From NCBI RefSeq assembly GCF_022581195.2, contig NC_061474.1, forward strand, positions 3,968,001 to 4,032,000: a DNA stretch of 64,000 nt. The letters are read 5' to 3'. The notes below the pieces were generated by a model that was not told the DNA's origin, did not search any database, and saw only the letters and a list, made by a program, of their open reading frames with translations. Shown here in pieces: positions 1 to 13,400 of the stretch; position 1 is the stretch's first letter; each line of letters opens with the position of its first letter. Origin of the DNA: Helicoverpa zea. Lineage: Eukaryota > Arthropoda > Insecta > Lepidoptera > Noctuidae. The position numbers and the translations under genes were made by a program.

Positions 1-452
1 TGGGGTACAATTTTAACCTACTTTCTGAGATAATAGATTCTGAGATCAAAATTATTCCTCAAAACACAAAAGCTTATTGAAAACTTCGTAGGAAATAGGT
101 ATTTAAGTTATACAATGGGATGTCACATATATAGTTTAAAAGCTCATTACTTATTTATCTCGGTGCTATTTGGTGCACATTAAATTGTAGCTCATTTATT
201 TCTTCCCATATCTTGTCAACTTTCTTACTGAAAGTTTCTAACCGATTAACCAGCTGAAACACAATTAACATTGTTATGCTTTTACTACTTGATAAAACTA
301 ACAGTTTGCAGAAATTATGTTCAGATATCTTCTTAGACCGCAAACAAATTGGCAGAATATTTGATTATATCCCAGAAAGACCTCATTTGTCTGACGATTT
401 TGCAGGCACGATCTATGTAGTTGTAACTACTTATGTAAATGAGAATTTGCAG

Positions 453-2565
453 ACTGTCCGGCGATGTGGAAAACATGTTCAGCTTCGCGTTGCTGGTGAA
501 CTTCTTCAACAGTTCCATCATCATCTGCTTCTGTGGCTTCTGTTGTGTTGTGAGTATATTAACACTAATGTGTCAAAGTGTTTTAGTCAGAGCGAGTCAA
601 ATAAGTCAGTGGTTGCTATACCTACCTACTAGGTACTTATTTAAGCAAGCAGATAAATATAAAAGAGAGATGGGTACTCCTTATGACCCAAATATTTTAC
701 ATAGCTAGGTAAGAACTATTGAATGGATCTAAATAGGAATTATACGAATTTGGCCTTCAGGAAAATGTGATCATTTTACAACCCAGTTGCCAAGATTGTC
801 AGGCCATTGCCATTGACGACTGTCTTTCAGTAGGTACAAATGAAACTTTGAGTAATTATTTCAGATAGTAGAGAAATGGAACGAGTTTGTGTACAAGTCA
901 TTCCTGACGACTGCTTTATCGCAAACATGGCCTCTATGCTGGTATGGACAGAGACTGCTGGAATCGGTAAGATAATCATAAGCTTTCAGCTTAGTCTAAA
1001 TCAGTATTTAACATTCATACATTTGCTTATTCTTTTCATTGGATAGGGCTATCGTTGCAATGGCTTTTTGGCAAAACGGACTTTCGATCAGACTTCGAAA
1101 AGATAGCCATGGAGCCTCGAGGAAATGACATGAGAAATATATCAGTACCTAAACCCATTATCCCCATGACATGAGCCCTGGAAACGCGCGGTCATCGCTT
1201 AAAAAAATGCTGAGACTCGTTACCCTTACCCAGACTTGCAACTTGTAAAAACAACGACAAAAAAGCTATTTCGTGTATTGTCATTTACGAGAGAGGAAGC
1301 TAAAAGAACTTTACGAAAAATTTTGAGCTGGACAACGTTTGTTTTCTTAAACACCTTTTTTACTTACCTACAGATATCTACAGGTTACTTAATTTGTAGG
1401 TATAAGAACTACGTGCTTCTGCAGACTTTTATTTGCTTAAGAAAGAATATTCCAAAAAATAGAAATCTACATAATTATTGTGTTGTAGAGTGAAGGACTG
1501 TCAGATGCTCTCTACGAAAGCGGCTGGTACAGAGCCTCCAAGAGTGTGAAGAGTTCCATTCTTATTATGTTACACAGGTTAATGTTACAGTCACTTGTTT
1601 CTAAATAAGTATATCTAGATATGAAATGTCTCAAAAACAATCTAACTAATTAGCTAGAATTAAGTAAAGGTCAGTTAGTATAGTACCGGGTCTTCGTATC
1701 AAAATACCCATGAAGCCACAGCAACTCTTTTGTAAGTAAATTCCAACAAAGATATAAGACCCCACTCGGTAAAATGACCTTCGGAAATCAATCCACCCTG
1801 TTGTTATCCTGTTATTATATAACCTTGACCCTTTGAAGGTTTCTGAGGTAAACCATACTTGCTATCCCGAAACTTTATATTGTACCTAATATTATGTAGA
1901 TAGGTACCTACATATTTCGACATTTGTTTTTTTGTCTTTCGTAAGCTTTTGGATTTAGATACTAAGGTACTCATAAACTACGCACTTTCTTTAAGTATAT
2001 GGGTATTATAGTTGTTATTAGTTCCTTTTTGTAGTCATAAAAATTATAGCATGTAAAAATCACCAAATGTTGGTTTACTGTCACAAAACTGCAAATTACC
2101 ATCACCATTTTCGCGCCATTTTCCCCCTTATCATAAAGGTAGTTTTTCCAGAGAGCAAAAAGGAAAAAGTGCCAGCTCATTAGCATTCGCGCTGCACCGC
2201 TAATTACACCGTCCATGGCTAGAAGCTACAAATAGCAAGAAACTCCCCACTTATTATTTTGCACGTCTTCAAAGGATTTTTCAGATATCTGACTAATTAC
2301 AAGAGCTTTTTTTTGTTTTTTTATAATTAATGACTCCCTACCGTGGTTCATTTTAACTCCTTCTCTTTTTTAAGGGCCCAAAAGGACGTGCATGTGACTA
2401 CGTATGGATTTTCAATTATTTCACTAGCCAGTTACACCACGGTACGTTATTTTGAGTTTTTATTTCAGAACTTCGCAACTTTTTAAACAATAATTAATTC
2501 TGTTTCAGATAATCAAGACTTCGTGGTCATACTTCACTTTGCTACTAAATATTTACAAAAAGTGA
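453..2565 (+). CDS. odorant receptor (7tm_6), 3' exons only
   Basis: This is the C-terminal part of an insect odorant receptor, an Orco-dependent ligand-gated channel subunit of olfactory neuron membranes. I read five exons: 453-549, 865-966, 1489-1577, 2375-2441 and 2509-2565 (stop TGA). All have GT-AG borders and matching phases. Family signatures run in order: a membrane segment with FSFALLVNFF; WNEFVYKSFLTTALSQTW and CWYGQRLLES; DALYESGWYRAS followed by SILIMLHR; TTYGFSIISLASYTT; and the terminal exon IIKTSWSYFTLLLNIYKK. The small 3' exons and the ending in LLLNIYKK are typical of lepidopteran receptors. The first exon found starts in mid-codon, so upstream exons exist; I could not identify them between 1 and 452, and they may lie outside the window. 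AATAAA at about 2601 and 2681 could end the transcript. I cannot assign a receptor number or ligand. Confidence 0.85.
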
Positions 2566-2920
2566 TGGTACTACACACTATTGCACATAATCAGTGTTAA
2601 ATAAACAATGTACAACAAGCTTTGGTATAGAATGTTTTATTTAGTAGAAAAGGTAGTAAAGTTGTGTAGTTTATGTTCCAAATAAAATGTATTTAGTTTT
2701 CCCTTTTTAATGATTTTACTGTACTAAAAAAAAAGTGTTAAATAAAAAGATAAAAAATAAATAGAACCCATATTGGCCGCAAACACACTTGGTGCTATTG
2801 CGTATTAAAAAATAAAATTCTGTCTATGAATAGTTCATTCAATAAAACAATTCTTTCATTGATTCATTGTCTTTGGTCATTGTTTGTGTTTTACGACGTG
2901 CGGTTGTGTCGGTGTTCAAC

Positions 2921-5900
2921 ATGTCGAATAAAAAAAATAAGGAAATAGAAATTCACGACAGTGAAAGTGAAGAAGATCAGGATTCTGGCAGCGAAAAGGA
3001 TTCTGACTTTGACTCCGACGGCAACTTTGTCGGCGACAAGGTAAGATTTAATTATAACCTAAAAATCACATGGCAGGCCGCGTTTTATTTGTTGTTATTT
3101 TCCATTGGGAAAATGTTTTTCTTTATCCAAAATTAATTTCTTAATGTTGTTGCAATTATAAAATTTCACTGCTTCAGTGATTTATGAAATACACAGCAAT
3201 TTCTAGCAACGTAAACCCCGCTGTTTTCGTTTTTCATACTTTAAAATTACTTTTTTTTCACAACATTGTGAAACTTGTATGTGGCATGGGAAATCAATCA
3301 CTCTGCCTATTATGAGTAATGAGGTTTGAATATTTAATGTTGTAGGAGTTACAAGCGGACTTCGAAGGTCGCAATCCCGAGGACTGTGACTTCCATGGCA
3401 TCAAACAGCTGCTGAGACAATTATTCCTCAAGTCTAATGTAGAATTGGGAGGTCTTGCTCAAATTATTATTTGTAAGTACATATTGATTTCTTTTTGCTT
3501 CCCAATACACTTGAAGCCTTCTATGATGCTGTCAATATATGTACGGTTTAGCCGAGCATGAGATAATTGTACACTAACATACATACATACAGGTTGAACT
3601 AGGAACATACTTTTTTGCAGTCTATTAAAAGTTGATCTCGTAATTTCATTTCATAATCAACAAAAAAATCTGGTATTATATGGACATATTCTTAAATTGT
3701 AACAGCTTAAGAAATCTATTATTCAATTGTGGTAACTGTTAATAATAAATTAATATAAAAATTTACAAATTATAAACTTTTTTTCCAGCTCAAAACTATG
3801 TGGGTAGTGTGGTAAAGCAGTGCCTCGATGATGGCGTGGATGATGATGATGATGAAGACGACGGCAGTGATGGAGTCTTTGGTGTCACCACTATTATTAA
3901 TATCACTAAGAGAAAAGTAAGTCCAATAAAAACATCAATAAACACTTAATTTTATAAAGGTATATTATGTTTGTTACTTCTTCACATACAAACGCACAGA
4001 ACAGAACAACGGTTGAACAGATTTTGATGAAATTTTAGTTGTTTTATCAGAAGGTAATATAAGAAACTTTTTATCCAAGTGAGGAAAGTAGTTCCCTCAG
4101 TAAATGTAAACTGCTGTTGGATGCTTGACACATAATTTCATGAAGATAGTGCATTTCCGCAGTTATTGTGCCATTCGAATTTATATCAACATCCTGATTA
4201 TTTCAATTCAGATTATACAACTTCCTTTCGTCTAACTGACATCTAATTAGACAGAATGAATTGAATAAGGCTACTATTTATTACAATATACCTTGTATTT
4301 GAACACCAATTCTCGCCGCTATACCTACTATAACATTGTGCAATATCAAAGTAAAAAATCACTGAAAATAGGCCCAGTCTCCAATGTACACCCTAAACAT
4401 CGATAAATTTGCACAATATCTTCATATTGGCTACAAGCATTTAATTGATCAAGGGAGTGCCTCATAAACACCCATCCTACGAGTTAGGAATACTGAAATT
4501 TTAAGTTGCATCAAAGAAAAACTCTTTAATAATGACGCTACTCTTTTATTTTCCAGGAGGAGCAATGCATACAACAGATCAGGACTCTATTGACAACACT
4601 AGCGGAAGATAATGCAGACGACAGAACTAAGGCATTAATCAAGAAAATATTGTCCAACGAGGCTGAGAATGTTGGTCTAGTCATCAATGAGAGGTAAATA
4701 ACCTAAAAAATATGAAAAATAAAAACTGGTCACTTATTATTATAATTACAGAAATAAATATAAAAAAAAATGTATGGCTGAAAAATTATTATTTCTATAA
4801 AAAAAATTGGGTTTCACCCAAAATTAATCAACTATTCAATTGAGTTTATCAAGTGCTGTATAGTTACCGGCACGGATATTGAGCTCTCGGCGAAAGAGTG
4901 GGGATTGCTTTGCGCACTGTACACATAAGGCAATAAACCAATAAATCGCTTCTGCGCAGGTGAAGGTCAGGGCTCAATATCCGTGCCGATAACTATACTG
5001 GTCCCAACATACTAAAGATAAATATGTAATTGAATCTTAATTTATAGCCATAACATTGACATTTTTTTGTCCAAAAGTCACCTGTCTAGTACTCAAGTAT
5101 ACTCAAGTTTCAAAATAAACTATTCTTTAAAGAAAAACAGATGTTTGTGTTCTCAGCTGTATCCGGTTAGACTAGAAGCTGATTGCTAATTCCAACTTAG
5201 TTTGGAAAAGACTAGGCAGATGAACATGGGCCTTAATGGTGTTTTCTTTTCACAGGATCCTAAACATTCCCGCAGCCATCAGCGTGCCTCTATTCTCGTC
5301 CCTTCAAAGTGAATTGGATAAAGCTGTCATGAAGAATATGCCATACACATTCCAATATCTCATATGGATCTGCAAGACATACAATACGGGAGGTATGTTA
5401 ATGTTTTGCAAACAAAATGTATGATAGTCCCAACTAACAATGATGTTTGCAACAATATATTATTGTTGTGTTTATATTTGAGTTTGCTTTGTCTATGTGT
5501 GATGATAGATGAAAATATTATTGTATTTTGTTCTAAGTGTAATTAGTATTATAAATTAGTGTGGGAATATTTGTGCTAATTACTAGCTAAGGCGATTATC
5601 ACACTGCCCCGCATGATGCAGCGTAGCGCGTGGATGCGTTTTTTTTCCGTTGCTTGTAAATATCTCCGTTTGTATGGAAAACACGCATAGTGCAACGCAC
5701 TGAAAATGCATCCACGCGCGTTCATGCGGATCACGCACATACACGCGGAGAAACACGCACCCCCGCGCGTAGGTGCGGGGCGAAACGCATGGTATGGCAC
5801 ACCGAATCCTGCAGTGACGCGCGTGATTTTGAATGGGCATGACGTGTATATTTGAAAATGGAACTCGATGAGAGCCGCCGTGCGTGAATCTACTAAACGC

Positions 5901-6860
5901 ACCTACGCGCGTGAGTGCGCGAAAAACCCGCACGATGATGCAGATCTGCACTCCCGCAGGAACGCGCGTAGGTGCGTCGACACGCAAGATGCAGCGTGAT
6001 GCGGGGCAGTGTGAAGATCACCTAAGAGTATAGGACAGTGATCTAGAAAAGCACTGTCGCAGAGTATACTTTTAATTCAACTGTTTTGTAAATGATAAGT
6101 TGCAAACATGATTGTATGTATTTGAAATTTTGATTCACCATTGCAAAATGATAGAATTGGACCTCCCAAATAAATACACCTTGTAGATTCTCTCAAAATT
6201 AGACAAAAATCTCACAGCAATTTTGTCTGTATTACAGAAGAATGTTCAGAAGTGCTGTTCGCGAACCAGGAAGAGAAGCCGATAGCTGCGGAGGCTCTGG
6301 CCAGCTTCGACGTGGACGTGACGGAACAGGCTGATCTGTCGCAGTGGGACTACGAGGGCGGCGCTCTCACGCCTTGCAGAAAGGTATGTGAGAATAACTT
6401 GTTCGCGGAATTGGCTATCCCTTCAGGATGTGTGTTAATAAGGCAGAAAAATCATAATTACTTCTATCTATTGTAAAACCACCCACAAAACCCAGTTCCA
6501 CCATTTAACACACATACAATAACCAAACCATAACACAACAAATCAGCGATTGATGACTGGACATGGTTTGGTCATTAATATGTAGTTATATGATGCAACT
6601 CACCCTTAGTTTAATTTTTTTTCGAAATAGAAATAATACCACAGGCAAGACGATCGTGGTACACACAATAGATAATAACAAAGTTGTTTAAATAAGTAAT
6701 TTTTCATAGTTAAGCTATGAATCATTTAAGCAAATGCACGCCAAGTCAGGTGATTTAAGAACTAACCTACTGTTTTCTTTAATTTCAGATTCTAATATTC
6801 GACGGCAACAAATTCAATCACCTAGTGAGACTTATCAAAGAAGAAGTGGAGGCCATCTAA
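2921..6860 (+). CDS. BCCIP: BCCIP homolog (BRCA2 and CDKN1A-interacting protein), seven exons
   Basis: BCCIP (yeast Bcp1) is a nuclear protein that chaperones ribosomal protein uL14 in 60S biogenesis and, in animals, binds BRCA2 and p21. Exons: 2921-3040, 3346-3472, 3789-3916, 4557-4693, 5256-5392, 6238-6383 and 6789-6860. They sum to 867 nt, giving 288 aa against about 314 in human. The N-terminus (residues 1-40) is a highly acidic Ser/Asp/Glu tail, as in the family. The fold begins with ELQADFEGRNPEDCDFHGIK and continues through QLFLKSN and ISQNYVGSVVKQC. An acidic loop (DDDDDED) follows near residue 100. Later blocks are LINIPA-like ILNIPAAISVPLF, MPYTFQYLIWICKTY and the C-terminal ILIFDGNKFNHLVRLIKEE. 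The ATG at 2921 is chosen because it starts the acidic tail; an upstream alternative start in the same frame at 2867 looks like 5' UTR. The gene lies 356 bp past the odorant receptor stop and is tail to tail with polybromo. Confidence 0.93.
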
Positions 6861-6943
6861 ACTTGCTTGTCAATTGTGACTCTATTATTATATATGCCAT
6901 ACAATGCGCTGTATAACGTATTTATATTTTTATTATTACATGT

Positions 6944-6950
6944 ATATTAA
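6944..6950 (+). terminator. probable BCCIP polyadenylation signal (ATTAAA)
   Basis: A TATATTAAACG stretch about 85 bp after the BCCIP stop contains ATTAAA, the commonest variant poly(A) hexamer. No other good hexamer is seen before the convergent polybromo gene. Confidence 0.4.
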
Positions 6951-7463
6951 ACGTAAGCTTTACACCTATTTTATCTTGGTTTGATTATTTCCTATACTTT
7001 ATTAACGTCCGTAACTCGGTGCAATGCAGCATTAATGGAGTGAAACTAAAAAACAGCCATATTTTTTTATATTTTTATTATAAAACGGGTCACAGATCTC
7101 TTATCCTCTAGAATGTACCACGTTTGATTTACACAATAAATTCTCTAATAGAAGCTCTAAGAAATAAAAATCATTAAAAAAAACATTGTCACTTAAGGCT
7201 AATCAATATTCGATAGAAAACTTCATGATACGTGATTTAAGCTTTGTTGAAATATTTATACATTTAATTCTTGTTGATAATACTACGATAAGATGCTATA
7301 GCTATTGCAAAAATTATTTTTAAACAACATGGATCTACTTTTTAGCTTTACGATCTGAATATTTTACTGTCAGTACTTAGTCATGATTATTAGTACATAA
7401 TTTCATTTCCACATCAATAATTGGATTATGGTATTCAATGCTCAATTATTCTTATTTCATCAT

Positions 7464-10400
7464 TCAAACATTATGCCCATACACCACCTTAGAAAGATAC
7501 AGGGCATCTTTCATCATGAAATCTCTTAAAGAGCATAGTCCTTTAAGAATTTTGGAATTCTGGTCCATTTTCTGTATGTCAGTTTCTGAAAGGCTCTTGT
7601 CTTGGGCCAGATAGCCGTTGATGGCTTCTTCAGTCATCCAATGTGCTGGCACTTTGTGCATGTTGAATTGAGCTGGGTCTGGGTTGATTGGCATGGGAGT
7701 TAAGGATTTCTCCCAAGGAGTTATGTATTTCTGTTCAGAGTGGAGACCCTCGATGTATCTGTGGATGGAAAATATGATGTTAGATGACACAGAATTTGAA
7801 TTTAGATTAAGGGGCCAGAAGGGGACACACACAAAATAAAATATATAGGACAAGCTAAACACTACTTACTACTTTCAAAAGTGGTGACAATTTATGAACA
7901 TGGATAAGAATAGGTAACTATGACATTGACGGTCACACACAACCCTTTATTAATGTGAAGTCATTGTCTTGTCTTTATTAAATAGTAGTTTGGGAACAGC
8001 GTGTCAGGGCGATGTAAAATACATTGTCTTTTCAAAATTAGGTAGATCAAATGGAACCAACTTGTTGACATCAGAATGTGGGTCAAATTTTTACAGGTCC
8101 TATGGAAAATTTACAACAATTTTGTCAATTTCTGTTGTGACACCATGTATTTATGTAAATAAATATGTACCTGATGTAAGCCTCGGAGTGCGTCAGCCTC
8201 TGTGCCCGTGGCGGTGCTGCCACGAACAGCGGGTCGAGCGGCGGCCGCGAGCTCAGCGCGGGCGGCGCGGCCGACAGCGACGCCTCGCCTGCGCCCGGGG
8301 ACGGCGTGTTGCGGGCCAGGGGGGACATGCCGGAGAGGGACGCTGCGGGAAAGGGAATGAATAATTAGAAAACTGACTCGTATAACTGGCATTAATATAG
8401 GGTTTCCCAACCACGTCCGACTTTTTTAGGACAGATAATCGGGCCGATTTTTTTTTTAAAGGTGTACGGATATAATAAATTGTTTTTTTCCATTTTAAAA
8501 CGTGTGTATGCAAAGTAACTAAAAATACATACCTCCTGGCGACATAACTCCACTGCGTACGTTAGTAGTCAACGGTTTGGCCGGCTTCTTTGTTGATGGT
8601 ACGAAGTTCCTGCGAAAATAGACACATTGGAATTGGTGAGACATAGTGACGTATAGAAAAATAGGGGAGACCTTTTTCTAGCAGTACAATTTGGAGTAGC
8701 TAAGCACAAAAAATTACCTGATGTCAGAGTTTTTAGGTAAGTAAATCTGTATAAAGATACATCTGCCCAATGCATAAGGCCAATCTTTATGGGTACCTAA
8801 CAAGGGCTTCGGAAAAGAGCCTCCCTTTCTTAAACTAAATAAAAAGAACACCTACTTTGAACATGCAAATCATAAGAATTTTAAGACCTTACCTAGACCT
8901 CTCATGAACAGCCATAAGCCTCCCATTGCCCTTATTGACATGCAGATCCCTGACATGTCTCAACAACCGCGGCAGGTTAGGGAAGGGAGCCTGTCCTTTC
9001 CGCACTCTCGCGCAGTTCCTCCACACGCAGGGATACTCGTTGAGAGTGCCCCGGTAGTGCTGTTGAACGTGACCCGCTGCCGACGCGCATGTAGAGTGAA
9101 ATGGAACGTTAGATTTGTTTGTATGGGAGTTATGGGAAATTATAAATTAGTAGAAAATAGCTTGGCATGCTGAGTTATTAAATTGATTCTTGAATTCTGG
9201 GGAAAGATTCAGGTTGAATCTTGATGCAACAGGTAAATCTAGCATTACTTTGTATCTTTTGATAGTCTACTTTTTTTAAAGCTAGTATTTTAAGGATCCA
9301 GTAAAATGAGTTCATGTTAATTTTCTTTTTGCATGAAAAGATGAGATTTTTTTGGACTCTATGAACGGAAAATTGAGAAATAAAATACCTTTTCACAAGA
9401 ATATTACCTATTGTTTTTATTAAGTCACCTTTCCATACAAAACTGTTAAAATCTACGTTACTTACGTTCTAGCTTGGGTTTCTTGGTCTCGATATATGTA
9501 CCGATCACTAGCAGCGTTAAAAACATTACAAAATGGTTAGGAATGAACATTAATTAATTTATGTTAGTACTAGCAATTTAGCAAGATTGTGGTGTGTCTG
9601 TAAATTAACTATCAGTTATTTTTAGTATATTTGTGCCTAACAAAAATGAGAATGAAGGTTAGTTTATGAAAGGTTATATACAAACAGCAAAACAACTAAG
9701 ATAAAATATTTTTTGACACTCTGATTAGTTTTAGTGTAAATACCCCTTTATAATGCATATTATATATTGTTTTAACTTGTAAGTAAATAACTCCGTATAT
9801 ATTTTTGTTGTAAGTAAATATATATCTATCTTCCCAGATATCTTCTGAATTAAATCCGGGAAATTCAAATTCAATAAAAAATACTAGCGTCTCTAGGTAT
9901 ATCATGTAAAAGGATAGGAGTTGAAAACCTTATCATCTGTCCAACTTCTGAAAAACCGTTTTTTACCAATGAGGTTCAAATCCCTTTCTAGAACGGTTGT
10001 TCTACTCAAACCCATATTTCCCATCAAGATCACAGACAGACACAAATCAACTAGAACATTCGACCAGCAAACTATTACATAGCTAAGACACTTACTGTTG
10101 CCGCCATCACCAATGCAGTGCTCCATACAATCCGCCAGGTCTTCGAACTGGTAGTCGCAGGTATCCCACGCACATTCGTACGTGTTCTCCATCGGCGTCT
10201 GTGAAAATATTCCTTGTATCAAAATGTGCTAGTGGTTCCATGGCATGGGATGGTAGAAATGATATCAATTTTCAGTGATCGGTTTCATGCAAATGTGTGT
10301 GATAAAATGTAGCTCAAATCTGAGGTATCTCGTAATTTTTTTTATGATTTATTTAGTGAAGCTAATAGGAACCTAACCTAACCTAACCCACTATTTGTGT

Positions 10401-13400
10401 TTGGGTACTAAAAATTTTGAAAAAAAAAAAAAGTATTTTAGAAGCCATTTTTTTTAATTATTTTTTGGAGCATTATCAGAATTATGGTCTTCAACATTCC
10501 CCTGCATATAATTGAATATCACTAAGATATTTCCTTCGAAAAGTGTTCAAAATGTTCTTGGCGTTTAGTATGCCACTAAGATACTAGACTAGACTACCTT
10601 CTTATCAATAATCATGGAGTAAAATCGTCCATGTCCAATCAAATCTCTGTAAATATATGGTTATTTCTTTTTATTCCTTATTGCACTTTTAATCCGTGAT
10701 TAATAATAAGACTTGGCCAGTTTCACCGGTTACTGATAGTCACTTATAACCTATCAAGAACTTGTCTGACAAATAAACTACACCTTTTGTTTTTATAAAT
10801 AGCAATATCTGGCATACATTATAAGCAGCCTTTACAGCATTAACTATCAGATCCAACGGACACTTTATCGGTAACCAATGAAACTCGCCATATGTATGGT
10901 TACCTGACCTCCCACGAACTTAACACCAAAAATCTAAGAACTAACATGTTGCGCCAACTCCCGCATCTCCTCAGCGAGTTTAGCAGCCGTCTCCTCATTG
11001 CACCTGGCAGCTCGTTCCTCCCAGCTCTGCTTAGTGGAGGCGGGCAGCGATCGCCACTCGTTGCCGACGATGCGCGATATCTCGCCTACACAGACATACG
11101 TACCTTCGTGTTACCGCGTGGCAACTTGCGCGAGCCGTCTGCTCCGTGACAGCGTGACAACAAACAATTCCATTGTAGGGCTTTGCTAGCTTGCTGGTTA
11201 TGGTTGTGTTTTGTTTTCAGGTTCTAGAATATTCGAGACTCTCGTTTTGTTTCGCAATCTAGAATATTCTTGATAGACTAACGCGCTAGGCCCAAGTTCG
11301 CAACTGTTTACTTTGAAAATTGAACGTGAATTAATTCCTAGTGATGTTTCATAGTAAACAATTGGTTTAAGAAAACTGAGGTAATGTTGTTGGTGAACTT
11401 GGGCCTGAGTCTACTAGCGGCCGATTATCGGCTCTTCCCAATATTCTATCTATCGGTTGTCTTTCTTATTAGAGATAGGAATTTGACATTACTTGTATGG
11501 GGCCAATGTCATAATTATATCTCTAATAAGCAAATCAACACAAAGGTAGAACATTGGGAACGGCCGTTGGAGTGTTACCAGACCAATTGATCAACAGTCA
11601 TTGCTATGAATTGATGGTAGAGTAGATTGGTCGATGTCATCAATGTGGTAGAAACAATAGATGAATCCATTCTACCATCGCTTTATGGCATATTAACAGT
11701 TAATCGATAATGCCAGTAACATATTAAGGCGCGCTTTTGTAATTCATTGAAATATTATTATTTAAAATATTCATTTTTTTTTAATTGACAGTCAACTGGG
11801 TTTAGTAATCAGCCGTGCAGTCGGACTTGATATAATTATGGTTACCAGCAATTTTTTACTTGAAGCCAAAGATACCTACAGATCAACTATTTACTTTTAC
11901 CAAATTGGATTGGCCGTAGTATTACCAATTTATATTTCTGCTAGATTTTCACATGCATAGCATGCATGCACTAAATAACTAAAATCTTTAACTATGTATT
12001 TATTTATCATTCAGCCAAATATACCTAGACTAATAACCTTTATATGTCGGTATTTTATTTTCTAATAAATAATTATTTTCTTCATACACAACCATAACAG
12101 CTTATGTAATAGACATACAGACAACTAAGCTTTGCGTGCATATTGATCACGGAAGAAGGATAGAAGAGCAGAGATGTCATAAGGCACGTAGGTCACGCGT
12201 CTTCTTGTAGGTCAAGTAACGTACGGTAGGCGTGATCAGTTACTAGAACTAACTTCCTTGTCAAATCAAGACGAGTCTGTCAAAGATTGATCTTGATTCA
12301 TTAGTGAATGGTTTTAAAAGAAATGAGCTGGTTTTAAAGAAGGCGTCTTAGGGCCTGTACGCACTGTCGACTAGTCGCTGGTGACCGAGTCGCTAGCGAC
12401 TGTGACTTTCATTAGTTTAAATAGGGTGTTACGCACTTGGTCGCCGGTTATTGCCTATGTTTCGGTCGCCGAGGGACTGAGTCGCCGCCGACTAGTCGAC
12501 AGTGCGTAATAGCCCTAAGGGCAGAGTTAGTAACGTTCCTCGTCCCCCGAACACTCGCATTTTGGACGCTACTTTCTTAGTAGATTTTACGTTATGACAT
12601 CTCCGCTAGTCATTTTGTTCTCCATGATATTGATAAAGCGATCTATTTGAGTAGAGGAATCAATACCTACCCGATTTCATAGCTTTATCCTTGCTAGCTA
12701 GATTTACATATAGGTGGCGTTAGGATCTTTGAAATAAGAATGTTATAAAGCTCGTTACAGACAATGATTAGGAAAATAGTGTAAGTCAATATTTGAAATG
12801 TTTTATGCGATAGAAAAGATAAAAGATGCCTATTTAAAATCGATTTTAAATTATAGTGCTTGAAGGATGACAGTTATCAAATACAAATTATGTAATTAGT
12901 AGGTATAATGATTGAATTGAATATGTTAAGTTTAGTTAACAAACTTAAATTTGTCTCATTGAGTGCATAATGTTGTAATGTTTGGAAGGAAACTTTCTAG
13001 CTTAGCTTACTGATTATTACTGGTTAATATACAACCCCGACACATGCCTGATAGTTGGTCATTACATACAAATGGTTGTAGCTATTTTCTATTTCTTCAA
13101 ATTTTTCAAAATGACATTAATGTTACCTATATATTTTTGTTAAAATACAGTAATTTGCTCATTCTTTGCAGCTCTTAGACCAACTTCAGACACCCTTAAA
13201 ATACATCGTACAAAACCACACGTTATAAAAGGCACACAAGACAAACACTTACCGAAAGAAGACTCGGGGTTGTTCGCCACGATAGCTCTTCTAACCTCAC
13301 TGGAGTATAGAATGTAGCCGGTGACAATCTTCTGTTTGTTGGCGTCCTTCTTCTTCTTGCTGCTGGCGGGGGTGGCGCTTGTTCGCTCTTGTGTGGGGGT